64,000 nt of DNA from Sialis fuliginosa (GCA_961205875.1 OY540813.1:27685001-27749000), one strand, 5' to 3'; shown: positions 24,803 through 36,152, numbered from the stretch's first letter. Notes: a model not told the origin generated them from the letters alone. Numbers and translations: made by a program.

Positions 24803-26119
24803 CCGTTCTGTGATGGTGAACAAAAACGCAAGTTGTTGGAATGTTCAGGAGAAAATATGATTGCTTTTAGTTTGATGAATGTATTAAAAAAGAGACATAT
24901 TTAGAGCAAAGTAGTTAATGCTTTAAACTACTCACGCCTTTAAATTGACATATCTAATTACTCACGCAGTGTATATTATAAACTATTGTATAAGTATTTA
25001 AAATATACGTGCATGAAGAAAATATTATAGCATTTTTTATATCAAAAATGTGAAACTATTATTACCAAGATATTTGGTAATAATTTGCCAATTTAAATAC
25101 AAAAAGTACAAATTTTGTAATGTTATTCCCAAATTTTAAATTTGTATCTTGAATTTTTAAAAAAGAATTTCATTACAGTAATGATGTTAATAAAAATCAA
25201 ATACCATGAAATTTTTTTAGCCACTGGTTTAGTACGTAAACGGTTGTAGGAGTAAAAGTGAGGTTATATTGGAAAGCATGTTTATATTAAATTGGAGGAT
25301 ACATTTATATAACTTTTTTCCTATTCAATAACTGCTCCAAGATAGCACAGCATACCTTGTGGCGTCTACCTTTGGTAACAATCTGTTCATATTAAAAAAA
25401 ATGTACCATATGTTTCCTAAATATTGTAGTCAATTTTTTTAATATAATCTTTGTAATTTTTTTTCTCGTAGGCGGTTGTATTTTTTTCAAAACGTTTATT
25501 GAACATTTTGAATAAAATGTTTACATTCAAATAAAGTATTTGTATTTTATTTTTGATATTTTCAATATAAAGTATTTTATCAACTAGTAATTTCGTTTTT
25601 GAAATATTTTTACATACACATGTAAATTATGTATATTTACATTTTAGAAGGGAGAAGCTAATATGGGCCTCTCAAATCACAGTACACTTTTTAGAGATCT
25701 GAATGTCGAAATTTGTTAGAAAAAAATTTCACACATGAAAAACGTATATTAGACAACTGAATTTATTGTACGGAGAGCTTTTATTAAATATTTTTTAATT
25801 TCTTATACCCATGTATATTATACTTATAGTATAAGTAAGTATTGTAAAGCCGATTTTTTGTAATTGAATAAATGTTAAATACCATGAGAAAAATGTAATA
25901 TTTTATTTTTTTATATAGATACATATTTTAATTCTCTAAAATATCAGTTGCCTCGAGTCTCACATTTTTCTAAGAGGTTCTGTACTGTAATATAAAATAA
26001 ATATGTATATGAGTCAATTTAGTATATATTTAATATTAAAGTGTAAAATTTAAGATAAATAAAATTGAGTAAATGCATCCAATAAAGAAATATAGCCAAC
26101 AAACACTGTATGAAAGGAA
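24061..26119. other. AT-rich non-coding stretch with one microsatellite
   Basis: No gene seen. The 62-codon frame at 24625-24813 is carried by the CA repeat, and the opposite-strand frame at 24407-24661 has no domain. The remainder is AT-rich, with no clear terminal repeats. Confidence 0.5.
24759..24797. repeat. (CA)n microsatellite
   Basis: About 19 uninterrupted CA dinucleotides. Likely polymorphic. Confidence 0.95.
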
Positions 26120-26345
26120 GTAAAATTTATGACAGGCTGAACATATCCAAAGATATATTCAGTACGGAAACCAGAAAATAGTGTAGGGAGATCTATTTTC
26201 GACAAATCCCTACAAGAAAACCGCTTGAGGGGTGCCTAAGAAATTGGTAGATTGATAGAACGACGCGGGGTATAAGAAACCTAGGGGTGGATAGAGAAAG
26301 ACAGAATTAAGTGAAAATTGTTGCCGAAGAAAGTGAAAATATCCT
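26120..26345 (+). pseudogene. Relic of the C-terminal region of a non-LTR reverse transcriptase ORF
   Basis: In one plus-strand frame (about 26265-26345) the DNA reads TTRGIRNLGVDRERQN, a stop, then VKIVAEESENI. This resembles the tail of RTE/Jockey-type retrotransposon polyproteins, where a basic tryptophan-containing stretch leads to a D-R-x-x-W-R-x-x-V motif. An upstream frame at about 26200-26260 shows N-K-x-L-x-E-N-R-L-like residues. The relic is interrupted by stops and frameshifts and cannot be functional. Recognition comes from family pattern memory only. Confidence 0.35.
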
Positions 26346-26486
26346 ATTTTATTGAATAGTGACAGGCAGAAAGGAATATGCCGCCGCTATTACTTGCATG
26401 GTTATCTTCGTATCGGGGATTAAGTTTCTCTTCTCATTCTCTTTGTTGTTGTTGATGGACAATATTTTATGCATAGTTTCATATTT

Positions 26487-26722
26487 AAGGGCGTTTTCAC
26501 ACGGATGAAATTAGTAAAAATTATTTCATTAAGTTTTATAATATACTTTGAGGAACTCTCACAAACCAATGGAACTATATTTATTGATTTTTTTAAATAC
26601 CAAATAATATATAAAAATAGCTTTATATTTACTTCAAATATACTTCTATATTTTTCCTCGCTTTGTTTAATTGTAATTTTAATAATATTTGTATTATTAT
26701 TTTAAGTCCGTGCAGACACCTT
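26487..26722. mobile_element. Possible MITE with imperfect AAGG(C)GT..CACACGGA termini
   Basis: The left end AAGGGCGTTTTCACACGGAT pairs imperfectly with the right end, read on the minus strand as AAGGTGTCTGCACGGACTT. The 236-bp interior is AT-rich. An open frame passing through (26469-26705) starts outside the element and is not protein-like. The termini resemble hAT-type ends, but no 8-bp duplication is readable. Confidence 0.4.
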
Positions 26723-28697
26723 ACAATATTTTTACAACTGAAAGTAATTGTCGACTCCGAAAAGGTTAGGAACCAGTAGTTTAAAATGTAGTAATGTTTA
26801 ATGGTTAAGACATAATTTTTAATCGAGTTAATTACTTCTAATACATAACCTAATTTATCACCTTCATAAGTGGAATTAATCTTGTACTAAAAAAATAAAA
26901 ATATTTCACCCTCTGTCATACGACCTTGTTAAAAAACACAAATTATATTCAGCGAGGAAATTTATATCAGTGTTAGAGTAATAAAGAAGAGATGCCATAA
27001 TTTAAAAACACCGAAACCGGGAAGAAGCGTCGCTAAACGCGGCAAAAAGTAATAACGTATCTGGTTGGTAGAGAGAGTCTCGGCTCTTTGATGTTGTACT
27101 AAAGATTCTATATCACACTAATGAGCGCTCCCTGCCCCCCAAGAATGGTTCATCGGTACGGTGACAAATATTACAACGCAGTGCTTGTATTACATTTACA
27201 TATTTTTACAATATTAGAATCAGACTTGGTTTGGCTTTCTTTAATGAGCTGTGAAATAAGAAGGTGCTTGTTATTTCTTTATGTAATTATGGAATAAACT
27301 CAGATTATGTTCGTTTTGAATCAAATGAAAATGGAGCATTTTTTTCAATTGGTAAAGTGGAATTTATTATAATAGCTGAATTTTAAATTCTTTGACGATA
27401 TAAAAATCTAAGAAAATAATTTATTATCCGAATGTTTACTTCTTTATATGTTTAAACTAATTCAAACTTAATATCTTAATGAAGTAAATGTTCATAAATA
27501 AGAATTCGCAATGAAGCAATGAACAAATTTTTAAAACTTATACTATATATTTCTCGAAAAACTATAATAACGGTAATTAAGAAGTCATTGAATGAAAATT
27601 GATGGTCCAATATTTAAGTGGCAAGCCTTAGAGCATATTATAGCGTAAAGCAAGGAGGCAAATAAAGATTTATAGCCAATTTACTAAATAAGCTAAAATA
27701 TGTATTTCAAATTACCTTTACATTTTTTATAGCAGCTTAATTTTAATATTACTAAATTTTATTCATGTATAACTTATAATTTTTGTAATGGTTATCTATG
27801 TACAATTTTTTAGGTAGTATGTATATATAATTAATAAATATATTTGCTTTAAACTTCTATAAATGGAAAATCCAATAATTTTTAGCAGTTACTCAAACTA
27901 TTAATCCGAACAGTAAAATACTGGTGCGTGATAAATTGGACTTGAACGCCAAAACATTGAAAAGCACTGCTTTAGAGTACTTTATGACATTTATTTTGTA
28001 CAATGTAAATAAAATAAAAATTTCGAATTTCACGAATCACTTCTACCTTGACTGCAATATGAGAATTCTAATAATTTGAATTAATTAATAAAAATCAGTT
28101 TATGTATGTTTCGAGATTACATAATTAATGTTTAAAATAAAATATTATTCTTTTAAGTTAATGACACATTTAAATAAAATATAAATAAAAATTATATTAT
28201 TAAAAATATTAGTTTCTGCAATGTGGTACTTTAATGGTGTATTCAAACTTTTGACCTGTAATATACACTGTACATACAAACATATGTACTGTACATACAT
28301 ACAATTAATTCTAGCACGTAACATGAGAAGCTTCTTCTTGAATAACACATATTCACGTATCGTATATATTTTGTAATAAGGAATGTGAACATAATAATAA
28401 TAAGCACAACTCATCAAAGCTTACATGATTGTTTTAATCAGTGCAACTGAAACTTTAAGTAAAATGAGCGCTGCGGTTGTTAATTGTACGTACCTGTGTA
28501 CGTTAATTTGTTCTGCAATTTGTGCAGCATTCTTGTATTGTTAACGTTATTGTTATTATTATTATTATTATTATTGTTAGTAATTGTTTTGTTCTGTATC
28601 TTTATTGAGGTTTGCACATTTTTATAGTTTAATAAACACTAGTTACTTGTTGGTTTTCCTATTGTGGAAAAAAGCTTTTAGTACTTTGTAGTGTGTG
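26723..28697. other. Non-coding stretch with a GC-richer patch and an ATT run
   Basis: AT-rich without supported genes. A GC-richer patch at about 27010-27180 could be regulatory. An (ATT)n run occupies about 28553-28575. The 90-codon minus frame at 28145-28417 is AT-driven with no domain. Confidence 0.45.
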
Positions 28698-28728
28698 ATC
28701 CCGAGTCGAAATTTTCAATCAGCTTATA

Positions 28729-28960
28729 ATACTTGAAATCCTCGATTCTTTTGATGTTTTGCTTGCCGCTAGAAATTTAACCCCGTTTCGATACTCTAAA
28801 TCATACAAGTAACACTATACGGATTAAACTGGAACTATGTAAAGCCCACATTGATACTTGAAATCTTACATTCTTATGATGTTTGCTTGCTACTAGAAAT
28901 TTAACTCCATTTCGATACTTTAAATCCTAAAAGGAGCATTTTACTGATTTTATTAATTAA
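28729..28960. repeat. Tandem duplication, 125-bp period, two copies
   Basis: ATACTTGAAATC begins at 28729 and again at 28854. Both copies continue with ATTCTT.TGATG, TTTGCTTGC, CTAGAAATTTAAC and TTTCGATAC. The second copy fades into single-copy DNA after about 28935. Its ATACTTGAAATC motif is part of the unit's terminal inverted repeat. Confidence 0.8.
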
Positions 28961-29044
28961 AAAAATTGTTTTGTGCTAGTTTGTCTACAAAGATATGCAC
29001 TGCATCCCTTACTTTCATAGACACTGATCGTATTTTACTGCGTG

Positions 29045-29200
29045 AATTTGATATGCGCATGCGCTCTTATTATGGCGCTGGCCAAGTAACTTGCAGTGTG
29101 CGTATGTTCGTGTATGTTTCTTGCGTTTGTTTTGTTTAATTTAAGTTAATAATATAATTATTTAATTAACTAGTTTGTGTGTGGTTTGTGTTTTTATTTA
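29045..29200 (+). promoter_or_regulatory. Candidate TATA-less promoter with palindromic NRF-1/Ewg-type motif
   Basis: TGCGCATGCGC at 29054-29064 is a perfect core of the NRF-1 (Drosophila Erect wing family) binding palindrome, which is strongly enriched in TATA-less promoters. A GGCGC tract follows at 29075-29079, and the first ATG of the open frame lies 137 nt downstream of the motif. No TATA box is evident. The assignment combines motif identity with position immediately upstream of a good first-exon candidate. Transcription itself is not shown. Confidence 0.4.
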
Positions 29201-29387
29201 ATGGCATCCAAACGTTATAAAACATTTGTCCTTATATGGTGGGTTGACACTGCATATAAAGACATTTTACCGACAACCATGATACCGAAAACTCGCCGAG
29301 AAGTTGGTTCTATAGTAACATTAATGTGGGAAGATAAGAAAACTTGTATAAAAACTAAATCAAAAGCCAAAATCATAGAATTTCATG
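29201..29387 (+). CDS. Putative first coding exon, small W-containing domain, function unknown
   Basis: The ATG at 29201 opens 62 codons plus one base, ending at a perfect donor (ATG|GTAAGT, GT at 29388). An in-frame GTG lies upstream at 29177, but the ATG is the natural start. Visible features are a basic start (K4 R5 Y6 K7), a hydrophobic strand with W13-W14, D16, a P-x-x-x-I-P-K-T-R-R segment (24-33), a V-G-S-I-V-x-L-x-W strand (35-43) and a lysine-rich tail that resumes a strand at 57-61. Alternating strands with W13/W14 and W43 resemble the small N-terminal beta-barrel seen in some BEN-domain and chromatin-associated animal proteins. I recognise this only loosely and assign no function. 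The continuing exon is uncertain: an acceptor TTCTAG at 30427 would add eleven codons and a stop. The exon lies inside a unit with inverted termini, so it may be a captured or broken copy. Confidence 0.45.
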
Positions 29388-29904
29388 GTAAGTCCTTGTT
29401 ACAATATTTATAAATGCTTTTTATAATACCGATTGGTATTCCGAGGCGACATTTTGTAAGGTGGACATTTATTGTTATTAATTTATAAGCGTTAACATGC
29501 AATTATAGACAGTAATTCAGTCAAAAAAGTAACGAAAGAGCTGTTTTATTATTTATATATACATATAGCATAATAATTGTTTGTAATTGTTTAGTAATTG
29601 TAATTGTTTGTTGAATTCAGATTTAACAATCTGTTGGTTATTTATGTAATTGTTGAATTGATATTCAATAATTTAATTAAAGTACAGGTAATAACATATA
29701 CACGTATTGGATAAATGTATTGTAGGTAGTTTAGTATATTTTGAGGTATAGTCAAACTTGTAAGTATGTATAATTTATTTATTATATGTAACGAATAGTG
29801 GTTTGTATGAATTTCAAACGTTTAGATCGTTGACGCGTGCGCACAACCTATTAAGAGATATAGTATGTACTCAATGTTAGTAAATGTACATGTTACCTCA
29901 AAAA
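29388..29904. other. Putative intron, no further exon seen
   Basis: AT-rich sequence following the donor at 29388. AG dinucleotides after pyrimidine-poor tracts (for example AATTCAG at 29621) lead quickly to stops. Nothing else is recognised. Confidence 0.35.
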
Positions 29905-30137
29905 CCCATTTCAATCCTTCAGATCCTAAACAAACCCCAATTTGATCCTTCAAATCTTCAAACCCATTTAAATCCTTCAGATCCTAAACAAACCCCAATT
30001 TGATCCTCCAAATCTTCAAACCCATTTCAATCCTTCAGATCCTAAACAAACCCCAATTTGATCCTCCAAATCTTCAAACCCATTTCAATCCTTCAGATCC
30101 TAAACTAACCCCAATTTGATCCTTGAAATACTAGACC
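29905..30137. repeat. 58-bp tandem repeat array, four copies
   Basis: CCCATTT.AATCCTTCAGAT begins at 29905, 29963, 30021 and 30079, an exact 58-bp spacing. The copies differ at only a few positions (for example CCATTTAAATCC in the second copy, AAACTAACC in the fourth). Within each unit GATCCT-type sub-motifs (CAGATCCTAAA, TGATCC(T/C)(C/T)CAAATC) suggest an older internal duplication. Degenerate sequence of the same flavour continues to about 30300. Near identity implies recent expansion or homogenisation. Confidence 0.92.
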
Positions 30138-30351
30138 TATTACGATCCTCCAAGTGCTGAATTAAGACCCATTGAAATCTTCAAGTGGTGTAAAACGGAC
30201 AAAACTGACATATTTAGGATTAACTTGGGCTTTAGTTTTCAATGTATTTTATAGTTAATATTATTTATCAGTAACTCTGATTTCATCCTTCAAATCCTCC
30301 TAAGGGAGGATTTCAAGTATTAAAAGTTGATTGAAAATTTCGACTCGGGAT

Positions 30352-33080
30352 ATAAAAATGTATATAATATCTAATACATATAATATTGCGGATTTTGGAA
30401 CCTTTTTAGCTGATGATGTTATTCTAGGAACCCTTCTTTTGGAAAAACGCTTGAGGAAGTAGACTCATTTTCAAAACATTAAAGTTCATTTAATCTGTTT
30501 CAGTATATTGTTTTTGTTGCTGTATACTTACAGATATAAATTGATATAATAACATCGAGTGTTTTACAACTTGTTTAGCAATAATTATTTAGCAATAAGT
30601 TTGAAACTAAAAAATAATATCTCAATTTGAAAAAATATTGTTTTTAATGTCAATATATTATTAATTTGAATCTATCTAAAATTATACTTATAATACTACG
30701 TACATATTTTTACAAAATAATACGAATGCCAATCAAAGCCTAACAAATTATTTATATATTGTTGTTTTATTATAAAAATAAGATTTTTTATTTATTTATG
30801 AAAAGCAATAAAGATAAAAAATCTAAATCGAATCATCTACCAACGAATGTTAAAAAAATTAAACCAACTCGATTAACAGATACCTGTAGATGAAAGGAAA
30901 ATTCATAAAGGAAATTTCCATTTTGTTAATTTTCTGCACAGAGGGAGAGAACGTAAAAAAAATACGAGTCAATGTAAATTATAACATGCAATAAATTCGT
31001 GCCTATATACATCTGGCTTCCGATTTCTATTATATGCAACAATGTAGAGTTTTTTCACGCCTTCAGCTGTAAGGAAGCGGCGTCGGAAACCGGAAGTTGG
31101 GAGAAGAACAGTACCACTTTTGGTAGTTTTGTTCTATTGTACTCGTTATATTTAACTACGATGAAGCCGCTCTAAAATATTAAGACTACCAGTTTCGAAA
31201 AACGGAAAATAAATACACTTTAATGAATTTAATTTTTCTTCTCATTTGTCATATTACTCACTATTAATATAATATATTTGTTTTTATTTGAAAAAAAAAA
31301 TATTAGTGAAGCACTATTGCCTATTATCAAAATAATAGTAATAATTATTATTATAAAGATGTCTACAAAAATAATAATAAATACTTAGTTATATATTTGA
31401 ATTAATTTTGAACACAATAAAAATGAATTTATGATTTTAGACCACATACTCGTACATAAGAACATATACAGTATGAATAAAATAAATGTCTTGGAAAGTT
31501 CCTGAATAAATATCTGGGAATAGGTACAAGAATACTCGTACCCTATCATATTTTCTTAAAACAAAAGAAGAAATGATGTAATAAATTGCATGGTACAGAT
31601 TATGGTAATAAAAATGCAATATGTTATAAAGTACGACAAAGAACGAAAATAATATTTGCAATATCTATATCATACTAAATATCGATAGGTTGATACATTA
31701 TGAACATAAATAATAAAAAGTTCTGTTCAAGAAAACTTACAAACAAATAACATGTTATATGTTATTATATATTTGTTTACAACTAAATTGAAACTTTAGA
31801 AATATTGAAACATTTTGAATATATACTGCTTTATAAAAATTTGTTTGCTTCAAACTTACTTTCTTGAATTTCATTATACGTATTTCTAATGCTTCAAGAA
31901 ATTTTACACATGATACTTATAAAATATACATAATATTTACTTTAATATGTTGTTGTTGAGTATATAGGAATGATACAATTTATTTAATGCAATACTTCTT
32001 AAATTTACTAAATTCAGTATACTGTATGGGTAAAAAAAGTCTCCTGTTTAACGAAAAAAGTACTTTAGAATGGTCTTAATGGTAGATTAGTTCGAAGATA
32101 TACATGAATATATTAAAAAATATATATATAAAGCAAATGTGCACATAAATGATTCATAATTCAATGTGAAACAATTTTAATTATCTCTGCAAATATGTGT
32201 GACAACTCTGCTTTATTTTATGACAGAAATTTTTAAAGCAGAAGTCGTAGTTGATTAAAAATAAGTAAATCAATGAGGTTTAAAATTTATTCAAACTACA
32301 ATAATCAAGTGGGTTAAGGTTTAAATGAGTGGAAAGCAAGTCTTTCAATTTTGTAGAGTTTAAACCAATTACAATATTAACATTGATCTAATAAATTATC
32401 CCAATTTTATCTTCATGTTTTTATGTACCTATGTACATTACTTATAGGACCCTAACTACTGTATTATTCATTGGAATAATTTAAAAGTTTAAGAACTACT
32501 GTGGCGCCACACAACATCTTTCATTTCTACAGTCGAAGTTAGAAGAATCTCTGACATGACTAAATCATGTTTTGGTTGTGCTGTAAACAGCAGTAGTATC
32601 GACTTCGTAACATATCTTATACAATTCCATTCTTTACAGACTCTCCCGAAGGATGAATCGATCAATGCAACACGGCGCCCTCTGTGCGCGATTGAGCGAA
32701 ACGTACATGAGATAAATAGGCGGCAGTCGAAACAGTGTTGTGTGTCCCCCTAACCGTTCAGTTCTATTTTCTACCCTGTTTCGATCGTCTTCCCTCATCG
32801 CTGCTTGCACAATTGATTATTATGATTGTTAATCAGGTGTTTCTTCTTTGTATCACGATAGTAAGGAAATCGATTTTTGAGGGTGGAAAATCATGCGGAA
32901 ATTAAGTTTTTATTTATATTGGTTTCTAAAAAGTTCCTACGGCTTCTCGCCCGCGCGTAGTTCAAAATCAGTTAATACCAACACAACTGGCTGCTGTAAA
33001 ATGGTAGACATCACGGCTGTAGTGATGATGGTAAATTACATCAACATTACATCTGCCGTTGTTTTTCTTTTTAATTTTCA
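30352..33080. other. Non-coding stretch with two GC-richer patches
   Basis: No gene supported. GC-richer patches lie at about 31050-31180, containing an ETS-type ACCGGAAGT at 31089-31097, and at about 32500-32760. The 65- and 68-codon frames at 32556-32753 and 32893-33099 show no domain. Confidence 0.45.
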
Positions 33081-33588
33081 TAATAGGCATGATGCCTAAT
33101 TTTTAAAAACTACTGTATGATGAACTTACGTGTCTCTTATTTCCAAAAAAAATGCTTATTTCTGCAGAAAATAAAGGTTTAATCACAAAAATTGACCCTT
33201 TTAAAACTAATTTTGAATTTGACGCCAAAACGCTCACAGGTGTCATGACGCATTTTTGACGTCACGCCTATGTAAACAATCCTTGTCAACTATAATAAAT
33301 CCTTGTTCCATCGCTAATGTTTCTCGGTTTAACTTTTGATAACACAAAACTGAGCAAATTGATAATTTAAAACCACAAAATAGTTTATAAACAGTGCAAA
33401 TATTAATGAAACAGAAATTACGTTTACGTAGCCGTTACGTCATCCACTCGGACTGGTGTTTTATCAAAGATGGCGGATTGCTGTATTTTGCGTTTTTATT
33501 TTAACAAAAATCATATTAATCTCGCTTTTTATATTTTATTATTTAAAGTCATAATTTCATTGATACTTTGTTATCATCATGCCTATTA
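33081..33588. mobile_element. Possible MITE with TAATAGGCATGATG termini and promoter-like motifs inside
   Basis: Exact 14-bp inverted termini lie at 33081-33094 and 33575-33588. The interior is richer in CpG than its surroundings. It holds a perfect CRE palindrome TGACGTCA (33257-33264), a second ACGTCAT near 33438, and a YY1-type AAGATGGCGG (33467-33476). No coding frame is supported. It could be a MITE carrying cis-regulatory motifs, or two chance short inverted matches around a regulatory island. Confidence 0.45.
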
Positions 33589-33647
33589 TCTTATAGCCTA
33601 AACAAATTCTAGGGTATTGGCAGACTGAAAGTATTGACAGTTTTTAA

Positions 33648-33663
33648 CTCTCTCTCTCTCTCT
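33648..33663. repeat. Short (TC)n run
   Basis: Eight consecutive CT/TC dinucleotides. Confidence 0.85.
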
Positions 33664-33691
33664 ATACTAAAAACATTATATTAATATATCG

Positions 33692-33933
33692 CTTATTTAC
33701 TGCAACAACGTCATAACTCAAAAATAGCTATTTTTGAATTATTTATATAGGAAAAACCGTTCGTAGATGTACTTTCTACAGTAAAAACGACATATCTGAG
33801 TTTGTTTAACTAACTACGAGAGAGCATAAATATATTTGAAAATTATCATATAAAGTTATACCAATTCAAAACTTTAAACGTGTCTCCAGAAAAATCGCAA
33901 TTTTTAAGTTATGACGTTGTTGCAGCAAATGAA
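33692..33933. mobile_element. MITE with TGCAACAACGTCATAACT termini
   Basis: TTATTTACTGCAACAACGTC followed by ATAACT at the left is mirrored by AGTTATGACGTTGTTGCAGC at the right. The unit spans about 240 bp, AT-rich and without coding sequence. The element carries an ACGTCAT half-site in each arm. The flanking sequence gives no certain target duplication. Confidence 0.75.
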
Positions 33934-36055
33934 CGAAATGATGACAACCATTTGGAACATTTTTAGGTTGAATAGAATATTATTATATCTCTATGAGTAT
34001 TATGTAAGTAATATTAATATTATATTATTTTAATTAAAAATAAATACCTTACTTTGAAATTTCAATATACAAATATTTACTGCTTGCTACTTTAATTACA
34101 AAATGATAAATATTCCACATGTTTTATCGAAAACCCGAAGCAGTCTATATAAATAAGACGCGTCTATATATTTAGCAAACAAAAACATACAAAAAACAAC
34201 AGTATCACACAAATATGCATATACATATATAATATATGTATATACATACATGTTCCCACGCATTTTTCCATAGACTTCATTTCGGGTAGCAAGTATCTAC
34301 ATTACACATCACACAGGGTGTTGTAGGGTAAACCGGGGGTAAACGTCAAGCCAGTACGGAGGTGGGTACGAAGTATGCGCGACTGAAGATGGAAAACCAA
34401 ATCGAATGCCGTAAATCAGTTGATGCGTGATACCTCTTTTCGAACAAACTTTAATCTCCAGTCAAACGTGACTGGTTACAGGAACGGCCCGCTATTTTCA
34501 CTACCCGGGGTAAATGATGACGTTTTAAAGTATGTCAGGTCACCAGTTTTACTTCCGGCATACTTTCTACACCATCCTCCGGTCTGATGTGTATTTATCT
34601 ATCTCTCTCTCCCCCTACACCATCTCTTTTTCTACTCGGCCTTTGCATGCCCGAAGATGGGTCACTCGAATGTCAAACGCATAAGACATTACATTTTCGA
34701 TTTAAAGAGTGCGGTTATCGGAATCTAGATTTGGTTTATTTCATTTTGCGAGGTTTGTCAATGCTTACTACGTAGTTTAATACATATAAAGTGAATAATT
34801 TTTATATTTTTAGGAACCAATTTATTTTATGGCATTAAAAAGAAACTTATATCAATACATCATTCAGAATATAAGGAATAGTACCAAGTATGTTTCTTTG
34901 ATATATTTTTGTATAAACCAAATCATCATAGAAATGTTGATAGCAGAGCACGCAAAAGTTCAAAAAAATATAAAACTTTGTACAAAAAGTACTTAAGTTC
35001 ATTAATGAGAATTTCAGTATAAGTACTTGTATTTGATAAGGTACTCAAGTACATGCTATATAAAAAATTAAATATTTTATTAATTTGAATAATGTTCAAT
35101 AAATATATACATATATATGTATATATTTTAAACGCGATAAAGTGCTATGGATTTCAATAAACTATATTTCTGAAACTGGTCAAGCTAAAATCCGTATAAA
35201 ACAATCAAGTTTGTAGACCAATTAGTAATAATACATTGTCTGACTTGTCAATATTTCTCCAAATTAGTTGTTTGTGTCACCTCGCAAATCCTCCGCTCGT
35301 GGTCTGGTCTAAAAACTCGCAAAGAAACTGTAATTTTATTTCATGTCATTGACAGCTTACGGCGAAAGAAGACTTATGATATATACGTATAGCTCTGGTA
35401 CAATACTTTCTTCTTTTTCTATCGATATTTCATTTGTCACTGCTTCAATAGTCTCTTTTTACACAATAACTTTTTTAACTTATTTCTCTCGGAGCTGGAC
35501 GTAATTAACGATTGTTTTTAAAGCAAATTCAAACAGTTGACCGATATTTCTATAAAATAAGTTGTGTTTACTTTTAGAAGCTTACCACAATGAGGTCAAT
35601 TCAATTCTTTGTCCTTTTTGTGCCGACATCTGTCAGTTCTTTGTAATTATTAATACTTTAGCACATAATGTAATTAGAGTATCAAGTTGGACAAAGGTTT
35701 CCAAAATAACTGTTCTGTCATATGTAGAATATAAAGTGGGCAGACTTTTAAATTGAAATTTAATATAATTAATCATTGCAATAAAAAACCACTTGTTATT
35801 ATTTTTGAAGATCCATAACAAAGTAAATATTCTATTATGATATAAAAAATTCCCATATTTTTTATAAAAAAATATTTGACGTAAGCGCCTAGAATTATAA
35901 ATGCTTATGTAAATACTTATAGTACCTACTATTGATTTTTTTATTACTGTTATGGTTTTTGTTTTGAATATCGTTAATAAAATCGGCCTTTAATGTAAAA
36001 ACAACACATTATTTAGTTTTAAATTTATTTGTATTATTTATGTCTCAAATATACA
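33934..36055. other. Non-coding stretch with a GC-richer island at 34310-34580
   Basis: No gene. The island holds two direct copies of a CCGGGG(G)TAAA motif (34337 and 34505) and could be a degraded element. Palindromic (AT)-rich ATATACATATAT stretches occur near 34220-34250 and 35105-35130. The short frames at 34587-34775 and 35562-35756 are not recognised. Confidence 0.45.
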
Positions 36056-36152
36056 TTTGTTATCATTATTTTCTTTTTTGTTTCAGGTGAGTAAACGTTC
36101 AGATTTTATTAAAATCCTTGATACCAGAGAATAGAATGGATATAAAGTAAGT
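36056..36152 (+). other. Candidate recursive splice site (ratchet point) 1 with cryptic short exon
   Basis: A pyrimidine-rich tract (TTTTCTTTTTTGTTTCAG) ends at 36086 and is followed without a gap by the donor GTGAGT at 36087. The fused consensus YAG|GTRAGT with zero exon between is the signature of recursive splice sites in long insect introns. A second donor (AAA|GTAAGT) begins at 36147, defining a 60-nt cryptic exon 36087-36146 with stops in the frames examined. This is the arrangement described for ratchet points, which are recognised by exon definition and then removed by re-splicing at the regenerated donor. The same layout recurs at 58394. Chance occurrence of one such site is possible, but the pairing makes it less likely. 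Confidence 0.5.

Larger units (their letters stand above)
28698..30351. mobile_element. Unclassified 1.65 kb unit with inverted termini enclosing a promoter and first exon
   Basis: The left terminus ATCCCGAGTCGAAATTTTCA, continuing through ATACTTGAAATCCT, recurs inverted at the right (AGGATTTCAAGTAT ... CGACTCGGGAT, ending at 30351). Together these give imperfect terminal repeats of ~45 bp. Subterminal DNA is repetitive on both sides: a 125-bp tandem duplication on the left (28729-28960) and a 58-bp tandem array on the right (29905-30137). Between them lies non-repetitive DNA with an NRF-1-like motif and a coding first exon on the plus strand. No target-site duplication is obvious. It looks like a DNA transposon or foldback unit that captured a gene's 5' end. 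Alternatively, repeats may have built up on both sides of a resident gene start. No transposase is visible. Confidence 0.6.

Noticed and set aside
24625..24813. 62-codon frame ending in alternating T-H residues
   Set aside because: Half of it is the translated (CA)n microsatellite.
29905..30137. CRISPR-like array of regular repeats
   Set aside because: The whole 58-bp unit repeats without unique spacers, and the DNA is eukaryotic. It is an ordinary tandem repeat.
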